NCBI RefSeq assembly: GCF_009002475.1
Contig: NZ_AP019860.1
Location: 6,090,501 to 6,154,500 of the forward strand
Direction: 5' to 3'
DNA from: Candidatus Uabimicrobium amorphum
GTDB lineage: Bacteria; Planctomycetota; Uabimicrobiia; Uabimicrobiales; Uabimicrobiaceae
DNA: 64,000 nucleotides
Below the pieces are notes generated by a model, which was given only the letters and a program-made list of their open reading frames with translations, did not search any database and was not told where the DNA came from. Shown in pieces: positions 36,437-45,930 of the stretch. Within the stretch, counting starts at the first letter, position 1. The number at the start of each line of letters is the position of its first letter. Position numbers and translations under genes: made by a program.

Positions 36437-36518
36437 TGTCATCCCTGACTTGATCAGGGACCCAGACGCTTACAAGTTAGCTTTTCATTGCTGGTTTCCC
36501 GCTTACGCGGGAATGACA
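36437..36518 (+). repeat. Dispersed palindromic element (TGTCAT family), copy F
   Basis: 82 bp with CCCTGACTTGATCAGGG and TTCCCGCTTACGCGGGAA hairpins. The right stem has covaried to C/G pairs relative to other copies. The accessory palindrome CTGAAGCTAGCTTCAG is at 36546-36561. Flanks (GTGTTCTCTGGAACTA on the left) match copy A. Confidence 0.85.
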
Positions 36519-36822
36519 CTTCGTGGTAGTTTCGTCTCAATAAAACTGAAGCTAGCTTCAGCAGGTGGTTCTCTGAAACTACTCTCAAACGCTTGTTTTT
36601 AGGTTGTTTTAGAGACACCGCAAAGGAAATATTTTTTAAATTGATGACAGCCCCTACGTCAAAATAGAGACTTTGCCTTATCGCAAAAACCTCTTTGTCA
36701 TGTTTCCTGCTTCTACTACAGTTAAAATTGTGACATATCTTAGACAAAGACCTTTTATTGCTTTTTTACAGAACCAGTTGCTACTTTCTGCGCAATTCGT
36801 TGTATAATGTAAGGAAACCTTT

Positions 36823-37009
36823 ATGGACGAACAAATATTGCAGCGTATGTTAGAACTTGAAAAGCGTATGAATGAATTGCAAACTGAATCAAACGTTGCG
36901 TCAAGATATGAATGTTTTACGTGGTGAATTAGAAATGCTTTGGGATGAACAGAACGAAACAATGGAAATTGTAAAGTTGGTTTTACAACAATTAAGCGAA
37001 GGACGTTAA
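36823..37009 (+). pseudogene. Small coiled-coil ORF with an apparent frameshift
   Basis: ATG 36823 is preceded by AAGGAAA and a TATAAT (36803-36808). It reads a Glu/Leu/Arg-rich helix for 34 codons, then stops at 36927. A +1 frame resumes the same character (LNQTLRQDMNVLRGELEM) to TAA at 37009, giving about 61 residues if joined. This is either one base lost or gained recently, or two overlapping tiny ORFs (the second could start at ATG 36908). It is coupled to the next ORF, with 1 base between. Confidence 0.4.
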
Positions 37010-37010
37010 C

Positions 37011-37184
37011 ATGGACAAAAACAAAACACTCATCGAAAAACGAGAGAAAGCTCAAAAGACAAAGCAAGAAGTAAAAGATATGCTCAAAAAATTACCACGA
37101 GAATTCCACATTATTGAGAAAATGACCACTTCCGAGATAGAAGATTATCTACAAAATCGTAAACAAAAGAGCGAAAAAATATAG
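37011..37184 (+). CDS. Small basic helical protein
   Basis: 57 residues, starting MDKNKTLIEKREKAQ and rich in Lys/Glu, predicted all-helical. AAGGA lies 8 bases before the ATG, within the 3' end of the preceding small ORF. The arrangement of two tiny, closely coupled genes resembles a toxin-antitoxin or regulatory pair, but neither sequence matches a family I know. It is immediately followed by the MITE-like element at 37196. Confidence 0.45.
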   Translation: MDKNKTLIEKREKAQKTKQEVKDMLKKLPREFHIIEKMTTSEIEDYLQNRKQKSEKI

Positions 37185-37195
37185 CCATTAAATAT

Positions 37196-37434
37196 CTAGG
37201 GCCTGTCATCATTCAGTGCATTCAATTAATCTTTGGTAAAACTGTTTAATATTATGATAGTACATATAGCTTCGAGCCCGCTTGCGAGCCCGAGCCCGTT
37301 TCCGAAAATATTCTAAATTGTGAATTTCTTTTGCGATTTTTTGCAATGCTTACTCGTTTGATCAAAGTCAAAATTGAAATAAAAACTTCGGGCTCGAAAA
37401 ACTAGTTCATACTTTGAATGATGACACGCCCTAG
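37196..37434. mobile_element. MITE-like element, 16-bp terminal inverted repeats, CTAG flanks
   Basis: About 231 bp between CTAG tetranucleotides. The ends GGCCTGTCATCATTCA and (reverse complement) GGCGTGTCATCATTCA match at 15 of 16 positions. Subterminal inverted segments TTCGAGCCCG / CGGGCTCGAA lie inside. There is no coding capacity, so it would need a transposase in trans. CTAG flanks fit a 4-bp target duplication such as the YTAR preference of IS5-group elements, though CTAG is itself palindromic. Confidence 0.75.
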
Positions 37435-37579
37435 AATTCGATATACTTTGCCGTATTTTGCTATATCGCAAAAAAACCTCTTTGTCACGTTTTCGCCTCG
37501 TGGTTGAATTGGTTGAAATGCAGATGCGCTATAGCACTTGAAATATATAGCCTACAAGGCGATGGCGGAGTCAAGTTTG

Positions 37580-37655
37580 CCAATATGCGAAATTAATTGA
37601 TGGGAATTGATACGGGTTTTGGCGTAGATTGTTTTAGGTCATAGATTTATTGGCT
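37580..37655 (+). pseudogene. Remnant of the receptor-kinase 3' end and its downstream sequence
   Basis: About 76 bp matching 36233-36308 at roughly 80% by eye. It covers the codons for QYAKLIDGN, the stop region and the following ACGGGTTTTGGCGTAG. A nearby 20-bp direct repeat (36347-36366 and 37481-37500) starting TTTGTCACG and other short matches suggest a degraded duplicate of this locus. Confidence 0.65.
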
Positions 37656-37667
37656 AGGACTGTCTAT

Positions 37668-39632
37668 TTACTTACTTCTCAAATTTACATATAAGTGAAA
37701 TTCATCTCCATTCTTAATCGCACCAAAAAATGCTGAATACGGGGTAATTCCAAAATCAGTAAATTTTAATTTGCCTACTGTCTCAATACGTAAAGCACCT
37801 TTTTCAAAATAGATTCGTGTTGGCATATCACGTACGACAGTTTTGTCTTTAATTGTTACGGCCACCCGGGCTAAAAATGGGAACTTTACGCTTCCGACAT
37901 CACTGTTCTTTAGAACAATTTTTTGTACCTTCGCAGTAACGGCCGCATATTTTTTAGAATCTAACTGAGAACTAGATAACATATTTGTGCGAATCTTCTC
38001 ACGATCAGACTTAGAAACTTCTGAGAAACTCGACGTTTGAACAGCCAATGTTTTCAGACGTGGATACCAAGTTTTTTGCAAGCTGAACAAGTCATTGTAC
38101 AGTTTATCCACTGGGATTTTTACGGAGAATTGTACGCTATTTACAAAATTAGGATTACATTTTAGAGTAGATTCAAATGCGGTGGCATAAATCATATGAT
38201 CATGTGCCAGATACGCAGCCACACCGGCTTTGTGAGTGATAATAGACAGCAAAGATTTATCCTGATCAGCGATATATTCTTGGATAAACCGATCATCAAA
38301 CAAACTGTTGTTTAATGCCCAATTATAGTCGATGTACTCTACTTGATATTGGCGCGCATTTTTTGTTAACAATCCTTCGTTCATCAGCCACTGTTTATCA
38401 TCGCCAGCAAAATCCTCTTTAAACCACGAAAATATTTGAGACAAATAAACAGTATTGTTTGCTACGCGCATCCCCTTTTTGTCATTCTGTAAATATCGAA
38501 TCAACTGCTCTTGTAGTTGCTTCTCTAGCTTTTTACTTGTGTATGGCTCATTACGCAGATCAGGACAACCAAGTGCTGCACACACTAAGGCAAAATGGAT
38601 ACGTGGTTCCTGAAATTTTTTACGAATAACTTCATGCTCAATTTCATCCAATGTATATGTATTTCCAGCAACTTTCCCTGCTGGTTGTTTCCACACATTT
38701 TTTTCTCCTTGTTGCAAATCGTTAAACGTTTTGATCGCTGGATTCTTCGCCACACGAAATATTGTCAAAAAGTTATAAGCATTAATCCACATCGCCAAAC
38801 GCATATCTTGTTCTTCATTAGAAAAAGACGGTAGAGCACCCAATTCACGATAAAGTTCATCCAAAGAAGGATCAGAACTAATACGTTGGTAGTCAACAAG
38901 TACAGTACGTATATTTTGTGCTCTACCTTCTGCAACATTTCCTTGTAGAAGTTTGCCATACTTGTTTGTCCATCTTACATACGCATTCTCTTGGGGAACA
39001 TCGACAGCAGGGGTCTCGTCTTTTTCTTCGGCTTGGTCAGAAGTATCTTCTTCCAGCTCGTTGTTGTTGCCACTAAAATCAGGATCGTTACCCGATATAG
39101 GATTTTCAACCGTTGTATTTTCTGCCAAATCTTCATCACTAGCTAAAACTTCGTCTTCTAGACTTGTTTCATTTTTCGAAAGTTCCCCTAGATTGGTTTC
39201 ATCTTCCGAAAATTCCTCTACATTGCTTTCATTCAATTGTGTTTCTTCTAACGCATCATTATCCTCTAAAGCATCATCAGGCTGTGGTAAATTGTTATCA
39301 GTGTTATCATCACTTATAGAATTTGAGCTTTGGTCTTCCTTTAAAATCTCTTCAACAACAGTTGCATTTTGTAAATTATCAGGTACTTTATTTTCATCTT
39401 CTTGTTGCCTTGGAGTCTTTTGTTCTGACAAATTTATTTGATCTGAACTAGGCACATCACCTTCCATTTTGTTTTCTGGCAACATTTCATCTTCGACCTC
39501 TTTTGTTACAACATTTGGTGAAGATTCCTTTCCTACAGAGGGCGTTTGCACAATATCTGTTGTATCTTTTGGCGTTTTATTAGAACATGCTAGCAAAAAA
39601 CAAACGCCAATAATTATAATTATATTTCTCAT
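37668..39632 (-). CDS. Lipoprotein with DUF547 and YceI-like domains
   Basis: 654 residues from ATG at 39632 (AGGA upstream); a 10-residue in-frame extension is rejected because the lipoprotein signal (MRNIIIIIGVCFLLAC) starts here. Cys16 is the expected lipidation site. A long acidic, Asn/Glu/Ser-rich linker (about 20-215) follows. The DUF547 domain (about 225-425) shows WINAYNFLTIF, HFALVCAALGCPDLR and FSWFKEDF, and has a papain-like fold proposal in the literature. The C-terminal domain (about 460-654) is YceI-like (AAYLAHDHMI, GKLKFTDFGI), a lipocalin-type fold that binds isoprenoids. It lies downstream of the kinase-TPR gene on the same strand. Confidence 0.86.
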   Translation of the reverse strand: MRNIIIIIGVCFLLACSNKTPKDTTDIVQTPSVGKESSPNVVTKEVEDEMLPENKMEGDVPSSDQINLSEQKTPRQQEDENKVPDNLQNATVVEEILKEDQSSNSISDDNTDNNLPQPDDALEDNDALEETQLNESNVEEFSEDETNLGELSKNETSLEDEVLASDEDLAENTTVENPISGNDPDFSGNNNELEEDTSDQAEEKDETPAVDVPQENAYVRWTNKYGKLLQGNVAEGRAQNIRTVLVDYQRISSDPSLDELYRELGALPSFSNEEQDMRLAMWINAYNFLTIFRVAKNPAIKTFNDLQQGEKNVWKQPAGKVAGNTYTLDEIEHEVIRKKFQEPRIHFALVCAALGCPDLRNEPYTSKKLEKQLQEQLIRYLQNDKKGMRVANNTVYLSQIFSWFKEDFAGDDKQWLMNEGLLTKNARQYQVEYIDYNWALNNSLFDDRFIQEYIADQDKSLLSIITHKAGVAAYLAHDHMIYATAFESTLKCNPNFVNSVQFSVKIPVDKLYNDLFSLQKTWYPRLKTLAVQTSSFSEVSKSDREKIRTNMLSSSQLDSKKYAAVTAKVQKIVLKNSDVGSVKFPFLARVAVTIKDKTVVRDMPTRIYFEKGALRIETVGKLKFTDFGITPYSAFFGAIKNGDEFHLYVNLRSK

Positions 39633-39712
39633 TACACATCCTATTCTTTGTGGTGTTGTCAATGTACAGCCGTACCATCAGCAACAAGAAAATTTCGAAG
39701 CTGGTTTATGAT

Positions 39713-41719
39713 TTATCTTTCAAAATTTTTTTCGCTATATCCATCAACCTCTGATCTCGGGAAAAAACGCCACATCCGTTCGTTACTGTCATTCAGCTTA
39801 CTATTTTTATGAACTTTGTAACGTTTTTGCAATTCGCTATGAGACATTGATTTCGCTGCTCGCTGGAAATACTCTAGCGCTTTATTACGCTTACCTAGTT
39901 GATAGTTACTAACAGCTTTATGCAGGTATGCGATCGCATTGTTCGGATTTATTTTAAGACTTATCTCTACTTCCTGTGTCGCTCTTTCGTAAAAGCCCAG
40001 GTTATTATAAATAAAAGCCAAGCTATTATGAAATTGTTGTTGTGCGGAATCTATGTATATTGCCTTATGGCAATCAACCAACGCTTTCTCATATTGCCCA
40101 AGAGTAGCGTACAAATAACCGCGATTATTATAATTTTCTGCACGATCGGGGTTTGCCTCAATCGCTTTATTGTAATAGCTCAACGCTTGCGTGTACCTAG
40201 CAAGTGAAAAATAGCAAAGACCTTGTAAACCATATGCATTACGGTCATCTTGAGGTTTTAATTGTATAAAATTTTTGATGCTAATAATGGCTTGTTTATA
40301 TTGGCGCAGACGATAATGCAATTGAGCTTTTGCATAATAAGTATCTATAGCTTTCGGGTATAAAGAAACGACCTCTTGTAAAAGAGCAAGGGACTCACCA
40401 TATTTTTTTTGTGTACCGTAATCAATCGCTTGGTCAAACAATTTTCTCGCTTTTTGAATATCATTATAAGAAGTTTTCTGCGAATCTTTATAGATGACAA
40501 AAAATGCAACTTCTGTAGCTATTTCTAAGTCTTCTTTCATCGCCAGATTTGTTTCTAAACTTAGAGCAGATTGCCAGTTCTCTATTGCTCGAGCATAATT
40601 TCTACTCTCCAAATAGCAATCACCGATTTTTTTATACACATGCGAAGAGGACTTCATCTCTAGTAGTTTCGTGTACTCTTCGATGGCTTTTGCAAAATCT
40701 TTTTGCTCTTCGTAGATAATGGCTTTTTTGTATTGCGCCTCATACAACTTGTTATGCTGTACAGTCGGATACACTTGATAAAAATAATGATACAGGCCAA
40801 AGGAAATGACGAAAACAATCAAGGCAACGATAACCCCCATATAGTTTTTCGCCACAACAGGCTCATCCTTTGTTTGTTCACCATCTATTTCAGCAGAACC
40901 ACGAAGCATTTCCAACATAGTATCGGCAGAATCGAGACGATCCTCACAAGATTTACGCAGCGCGAGGGAAATCATTCCCGAAACACGCAGATACTGTATG
41001 TCCGAAGTATCCGAAAATAGAGGTGGTAGCTCTAAATGCACAATTTTGTCTAACGTAGCAATTGCACTTCCCGCATAAAAAGGAGACTGTGGTAACCACG
41101 AAAAAAATTGATAGAGCACCACACCCAGACAAAACACATCGGTGTTTTTCTCTACTTTTAAACGATGATCTATTTGCTCCGGACTCATATACGATGGTGT
41201 ACCCACAATACTTTCCATATTGGTGATTGTTGCAAGTTCTCTGTTGATCGACTTTGCAATGCCTAAATCTAAAAGCCTTGGTGTCAAATTGTCACCTTGC
41301 AAAATAATATTAGACGGCTTGAGGTCACGGTGAATAACCCCTTGTTGATTGATCGCCGCAACAACGCTACATAACTGCTTGGCTATTTCGAGCTGTTTTG
41401 TAAAGTCAATTGAATTTGGTTTCTCTCGAATAAATTGCGACAAAGTAATTCCTGCGATGCACTCCATCACAAGATAATAGTTATTTCGCCAGCAAAAAAT
41501 ATCTAGCGCCTTCACTAGATTAGGATGCTCTAGTTTGGTTAAGAAGAAATATTCACGTTGAATTCGCCGTATAGTCTGTTCGGGGTCTTTGCCATGTACA
41601 ATACACTCTTTTACCGCAACCATTTCCTGCGTTTGAATATCTTCAGCAAGATAAACTCTTCCCATTCCGCCTTGCCCGAAAACTTTTTGTATTTTGTATC
41701 TTTTATTTAAAAGCTTCAT
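39713..41719 (-). CDS. Transmembrane Ser/Thr kinase with TPR repeats
   Basis: 668 residues. The kinase domain (about 8-262) has FGQGGMGRVYLAE, VAVKE, HRDLKPSN (near 133), DLGIAK (Phe of DFG replaced by Leu) and SPEQ. The membrane segment is about 291-313. Seven or so TPR units (about 325-610) are marked by AIEEYTKLLEM, YYNKAIEANPDRAENYNNRG and CHKAIYIDSAQQ, and are predicted extracytoplasmic. The upstream site is weak (GAGTAAAT before ATG). It is followed after 80 bases by the DUF547-YceI lipoprotein gene. TPRs probably bind partner proteins; the ligand is unknown. Confidence 0.92.
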   Translation of the reverse strand: MKLLNKRYKIQKVFGQGGMGRVYLAEDIQTQEMVAVKECIVHGKDPEQTIRRIQREYFFLTKLEHPNLVKALDIFCWRNNYYLVMECIAGITLSQFIREKPNSIDFTKQLEIAKQLCSVVAAINQQGVIHRDLKPSNIILQGDNLTPRLLDLGIAKSINRELATITNMESIVGTPSYMSPEQIDHRLKVEKNTDVFCLGVVLYQFFSWLPQSPFYAGSAIATLDKIVHLELPPLFSDTSDIQYLRVSGMISLALRKSCEDRLDSADTMLEMLRGSAEIDGEQTKDEPVVAKNYMGVIVALIVFVISFGLYHYFYQVYPTVQHNKLYEAQYKKAIIYEEQKDFAKAIEEYTKLLEMKSSSHVYKKIGDCYLESRNYARAIENWQSALSLETNLAMKEDLEIATEVAFFVIYKDSQKTSYNDIQKARKLFDQAIDYGTQKKYGESLALLQEVVSLYPKAIDTYYAKAQLHYRLRQYKQAIISIKNFIQLKPQDDRNAYGLQGLCYFSLARYTQALSYYNKAIEANPDRAENYNNRGYLYATLGQYEKALVDCHKAIYIDSAQQQFHNSLAFIYNNLGFYERATQEVEISLKINPNNAIAYLHKAVSNYQLGKRNKALEYFQRAAKSMSHSELQKRYKVHKNSKLNDSNERMWRFFPRSEVDGYSEKNFER

Positions 41720-41808
41720 ATTTACTCACAAATTCGAGATTTATCCTTGAGGATCTAGTTGCCCTACCACTCGGAACTAAAAAGTTAGAGCTCGTCTTTA
41801 CAAAGCGA

Positions 41809-43193
41809 TTATTCATGTAATCCTGGTAACAATATCTGTTGATGGAGATTATTGCGATCGATTGTGGGATGTTGTTTGTCAGAAGTTTGTTCTGCTACCC
41901 TAGACTCAATGCGCGTTTGTAACTCGGCGATAGAAATCATGTAGTCGCGATTTTTATCTGTGCCAGAGAGATCTGATAAGGCATTTATAATCTTTTCGGT
42001 AAAAAAACCGTTTTCAATGGCGTTACTTTCGTACGAAAACTCTCCTCCGCGACACGATGAAAAAACAACAGCTCCAGATCTGCGCGTTAAATTATTAAAA
42101 ATATAACGGTTGCGATTGTAAATAAAAGGCCTATATTGTATAACTTGCGCTACTTTGGGTTTATTCTTTGTCATTTTTTTCTTCAATCCTCGTGTCGTAC
42201 GAGCATAGATTCCTCGTGTATTTGCCATGGTAAAATAGTCCTGTGTTGTCTCTTCATCTACCTCCCCAGACTCACAGGTATCCATGAGAAATAGCTTTCT
42301 ACGGGGGGCTATATTTTGCAACTATTTTGTTAGAGCCATTTGCCAACTCTATTTTTTCCGTGGCAAGCATTTTTTTCCCGTAAATCGCTTTTCCTTTGGC
42401 ACCAAACACCGGAACATCGTTGATATAAATCTGGTAACTTTACATTTTTATTTTTAGGGTTATAAAATCTTCCTGTTTCTCGATAGAAATAATCTCACAA
42501 TGCGGATAATGTAAATCTAAATTTAGCTCGTCAACGCTAAGTCCCATTTTCCGCAATCGTTTGTGATATTGTGCTTTGTAAAAATGGATCATGTCTTTTG
42601 AACCCAGTCCCATATTCGCAATGGGCGATTGTAGCGTACCGCAAACTGGTCCATTCCAAATTCAACATCTCAACACCAGAAGAATAGCTCAAAAGTAAAT
42701 TGCCATCCTCGCTAATATGCGACCAGGCCTCAGGAAAGTCATACAGCAATTTTTCAGAGACAACGTCTCAAACTTGTGTTTGTAGATCATTCGCAACCGT
42801 TAAATATTTGTCGTTTTTCGTAACGGTTGTTCCTCTATAATTCTCTGTTGATACTGTCTACGTGGATATTCTTTTATAAAAGAGTGGTTGCTCATCTCCT
42901 TTGAGATTTGCACATGTAAAAATTCAGAAAACTCTGCCGGGGTATTCGTGCCTTTTTGCACAATATTGTCAATAGCAACAGCATAGTTTTGTTTCGGAAG
43001 TCTGCTCTTATAAAATTCAATAAGTTGCGCTGCCAACGCTTTTTTAGACGTATTCGCCACTTGTTGATTTGCAGGTGGATTTGTAATTGCCGGCACAGTT
43101 GATATCCTGTACTACATTTGTTTGTGGCTTGTTATCCTGACAAGAAATGCAAATGAGCATTGCCGTAATAAAAATGAATACACATCTTTTCAT
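41809..43193 (-). pseudogene. Decayed WD40-caspase lipoprotein gene
   Basis: From ATG 43193 a lipoprotein signal (MKRCVFIFITAMLICISC) leads into a frame broken after about 30 codons. The sequence continues in other frames: a helical stretch (43096-42800), a WD40-like stretch (SEDGNLLLSYSSGVEMLN, 42749-42537), a DVPVFGAKGK linker, and finally the caspase C-terminal half (42321-41809) with the catalytic-cysteine motif LMDTCESGE. At least one in-frame stop (before DVVSEKLL) and several frameshifts are visible. The segment that should hold the catalytic His (GHG) is missing. A functional relative lies at 50618. The 3' fragment alone is an open frame of 170 codons, but lacks half the active site. 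Confidence 0.8.
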
Positions 43194-43366
43194 TCTACAC
43201 TCTCCCACTATTTTGTAAAATTATATGTAGATAATTTTGTAGATGTAGATCATTTTATATTCTACAAAAACGATAAAAACCGTTCGATGCTAAAATGAGA
43301 AACTTTTGTTTTCCGTCATGTATTCATCGCAACCACAAAAATACACGGAGTCTACACCAATTTTTA

Positions 43367-43585
43367 GAACACGGTGTGATATTGGGTGTTGTGACACCGG
43401 TACTGAGCAAGGCAAAGCTGCTGTGAAATATGCAATTGAGTACCGAATCAATCGTTGCGCAAAAGCTCCCATTGAGAGACATTGGCAAGGGCGAGTTGTA
43501 CATCAATACAGCAATGGCTAAACGGTTTGGTATCTTTACACCAAACTGGGTATATCAATATGCAAAATTGATTGACGGTAATTAG
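43367..43585 (+). pseudogene. 3' fragment of a receptor-kinase paralogue
   Basis: About 73 codons matching the C-terminus of the 34367-36262 kinase (GVVDTG, KYAIE, IGKGELYINTAMAK, NWVYQYAKLIDGN, stop). Frame is lost twice, near 43393 and 43441. No upstream kinase domain is present. Confidence 0.85.
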
Positions 43586-43768
43586 TGGACGTTCGCTGTT
43601 TTAGTATATGTAAGTGTTTGACTGGTTAATCAGAAAAAATAATTAAGAAGTTGCGACCTTCCGATATTAATCTGTTATTATGGAATTAGAAGAGATAAAA
43701 AAGTTAGGATCATTTGCTTATTTTTACTGTGAAATACATTGTTAACTGTACACTAATACGGAGGGAAA

Positions 43769-45463
43769 ATGAATTCAAAGTCAGAGCTTCACTATTCTAT
43801 GGGAACTTATTCGCTACTTGATGATTGTAAAATGTTTATCAAAAAGGCAATATTAGGTTTTCTTTCCTTACTTTTTCTGTTCTTAGTATCCCAAGAATGG
43901 CAAAATCCACTTTTTAGGTGTACATTTTTCTTCGCTTGTGTTTTCTGTTTTGCAAAAACTTTGCTTGTTACTTCGAAAAATACTATAAAAAATGTTACTT
44001 TTGACAATACTAAACAGCAAATTATTTTTCGTCATAACAAAGTACCCGATAATAGATACGTTATTCCTTATTTTGATATTTCTCATATTGAAATAAAACT
44101 AGTTGATGCAACAGAGGATGAGGTTGTATTCGATTTTTGTGCTATAAAAAAAAATAAAGGCGTTTTTTGGTTTCACGAGGCAAGATTTTCATCGAGTTTT
44201 TATAAACAAAGACTTGAAGAACAAACCGCTGAACTACATGCTAATACCGGCTTTCATATTCAAGTAGAAAGAGAGGGATTTTCTTATCCTCAGATAAAGC
44301 AATACCAAAAACTATCAAGAAATATATCTAAAATTGAATCTCTAGAATACGCGGTACATAGTGAACTTCAACGTTGGGTTGCAAACTTTGCTCTTTTTAT
44401 TCTATGGGCATGCTACTTTATTTTTGTTTGCCAAATCAACGATATTTCCTATTTAATGAGAATACTTTTATTTATTTTTTTTGTCGTGACTTGTATGCTT
44501 AGTGTTCCGCTTCTTGCTCCAATTCACAGCATAAAGATAAAAAAAGGAAAAAAAACTAAAATTATTCCTCGTGATAAACTATATCTTTTAGCATATCTAC
44601 CCATTAGCTTTCCTCCTTCTTTTGTAAAACGAATATCATTAAATCATAATAAACAACAAGACTTTTTTTTTGAAGTACTTTTGGAAGATTCTCTCAATGA
44701 AGTTCAAAGGAAAGGGGTGAAAAATATTGGGGCTTTTTACAGTGAATTTGCAATCAACTCATATAAGTTAACTATTTATGCAAAAACAATAGCTAAAGGT
44801 GACTTTTTACTGAATGAATTACAAAGTATGGAGGAATTTTTTCTAAAAATCGATGAAGATATTGCTAATAACAGGAATGAGGAGAATCTCTTTTCCACAG
44901 AATTAGAGAACAAAAAACTTTCAAAGCTAGGTTCATGCAATTATGCTAATAAGTTTACTGCAAAAATACCAGACGAAGATCGTCTCTCATTACAATTTGC
45001 CCGTTATAAACTATATGGTTTTTTCGGAAAGATAAATTTTACTTTTCTCGATGAGGGAGTAGTAATACAAGGACAAAAATTATTGCAAAGTAGATCATTT
45101 TTGTTACTAGACTTTCTAATTCTGCTTGCAAGTTTTTCCTTATTTCTCAGTGAATCTATTGGAAGTTTTTGGATTTTTTTATTTGTTAGTTTTGCGTTAA
45201 GCGCAAGTAAGATTTTACGAAATAGTAACTCCGAAATAACCGTCCCATTGGCTTCATTTGCCAAAATAAACACTCCTCGAAAAGAATTATTAGGAAATAA
45301 CGCAGAAATAGTGATTGAGGTTCAAGTTAACAAAGAGAAAATAAAACAAACCCTTGTTTTTGAAGATCTCACCCAAGCGGAAGAATTTTACAAGACTTTT
45401 TATTTTTTCTATACAAATGAAAATGGAAAAGATATATCCATGATAGATTCCCCCAGCAGTTAG
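43769..45463 (+). CDS. Multi-spanning membrane protein of unknown function
   Basis: 564 residues. Pairs of membrane helices lie near 25-66, 210-255 and 450-485. Each is followed by a soluble segment of beta-rich character (for example VTFDNTKQQIIFRHN and INFTFLDEGVVIQGQ), suggesting repeated PH-like or similar small domains. The gene is more AT-rich in appearance than the housekeeping block. GGAGGG precedes the ATG. I recognise no family. It stands between a remnant-filled spacer and a convergent zinc-ribbon gene. Confidence 0.78.
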   Translation: MNSKSELHYSMGTYSLLDDCKMFIKKAILGFLSLLFLFLVSQEWQNPLFRCTFFFACVFCFAKTLLVTSKNTIKNVTFDNTKQQIIFRHNKVPDNRYVIPYFDISHIEIKLVDATEDEVVFDFCAIKKNKGVFWFHEARFSSSFYKQRLEEQTAELHANTGFHIQVEREGFSYPQIKQYQKLSRNISKIESLEYAVHSELQRWVANFALFILWACYFIFVCQINDISYLMRILLFIFFVVTCMLSVPLLAPIHSIKIKKGKKTKIIPRDKLYLLAYLPISFPPSFVKRISLNHNKQQDFFFEVLLEDSLNEVQRKGVKNIGAFYSEFAINSYKLTIYAKTIAKGDFLLNELQSMEEFFLKIDEDIANNRNEENLFSTELENKKLSKLGSCNYANKFTAKIPDEDRLSLQFARYKLYGFFGKINFTFLDEGVVIQGQKLLQSRSFLLLDFLILLASFSLFLSESIGSFWIFLFVSFALSASKILRNSNSEITVPLASFAKINTPRKELLGNNAEIVIEVQVNKEKIKQTLVFEDLTQAEEFYKTFYFFYTNENGKDISMIDSPSS

Positions 45464-45618
45464 TCATTATTTTCCGGACTGCTATAGTAATTTAATGTCA
45501 CAGTTCGTAGCACAACTGTACCGCAATTGTAAGCTCTATACTATCGTACTTATTAACTTAACACCTACTCTTTTTTCGAAGGGACATGATAAAATTTCTC
45601 GTTTCTTGTAGAAAAATT

Positions 45619-45918
45619 TTACATTGTGTAAGCTATTATGTAAGGTAGAAGTGGTTCTGTTATTTGTGCGGTCATATATAAACCAATTAGAATGCCAATA
45701 AAAATACTATTTGAGTGTAACCAAAAAATAACAAAGTTAATGACAAAAAGAACTGCAATAGTCGAAATCACTGTCGATTTTGGGCTACGCTTTTTCTTTG
45801 TTGTTTTTGTTGTTTTTAAGGTAAAAGGTTTGTCACACTTGGGACAATTTCCTTTAAAAATGCCTGTAGCACGAATGAGGCTACGACACCCTGAACATCG
45901 GAATATAAACTTTTTCAT
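45619..45918 (-). CDS. Small zinc-ribbon membrane protein
   Basis: 99 residues from ATG at 45918 (GGGAG upstream); an in-frame extension to 45969 is unlikely. The N-terminal ribbon CSGC...CPKC (residues 8-28) should bind zinc. A basic Lys/Thr linker is followed by a hydrophobic region (about 52-90) with two membrane helices. Similar zinc-ribbon-TM proteins are common in planctomycetes without known function. It is divergent from the kinase cluster and abuts the kinase remnant. Confidence 0.65.
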   Translation of the reverse strand: MKKFIFRCSGCRSLIRATGIFKGNCPKCDKPFTLKTTKTTKKKRSPKSTVISTIAVLFVINFVIFWLHSNSIFIGILIGLYMTAQITEPLLPYIIAYTM

Positions 45919-45930
45919 AACTACTCCCAT

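Noticed and set aside
41809-42321. 170-codon frame as an independent small caspase gene
   Set aside because: It lacks the catalytic histidine half and has coding remnants of the same protein upstream in other frames, so it is part of a pseudogene.
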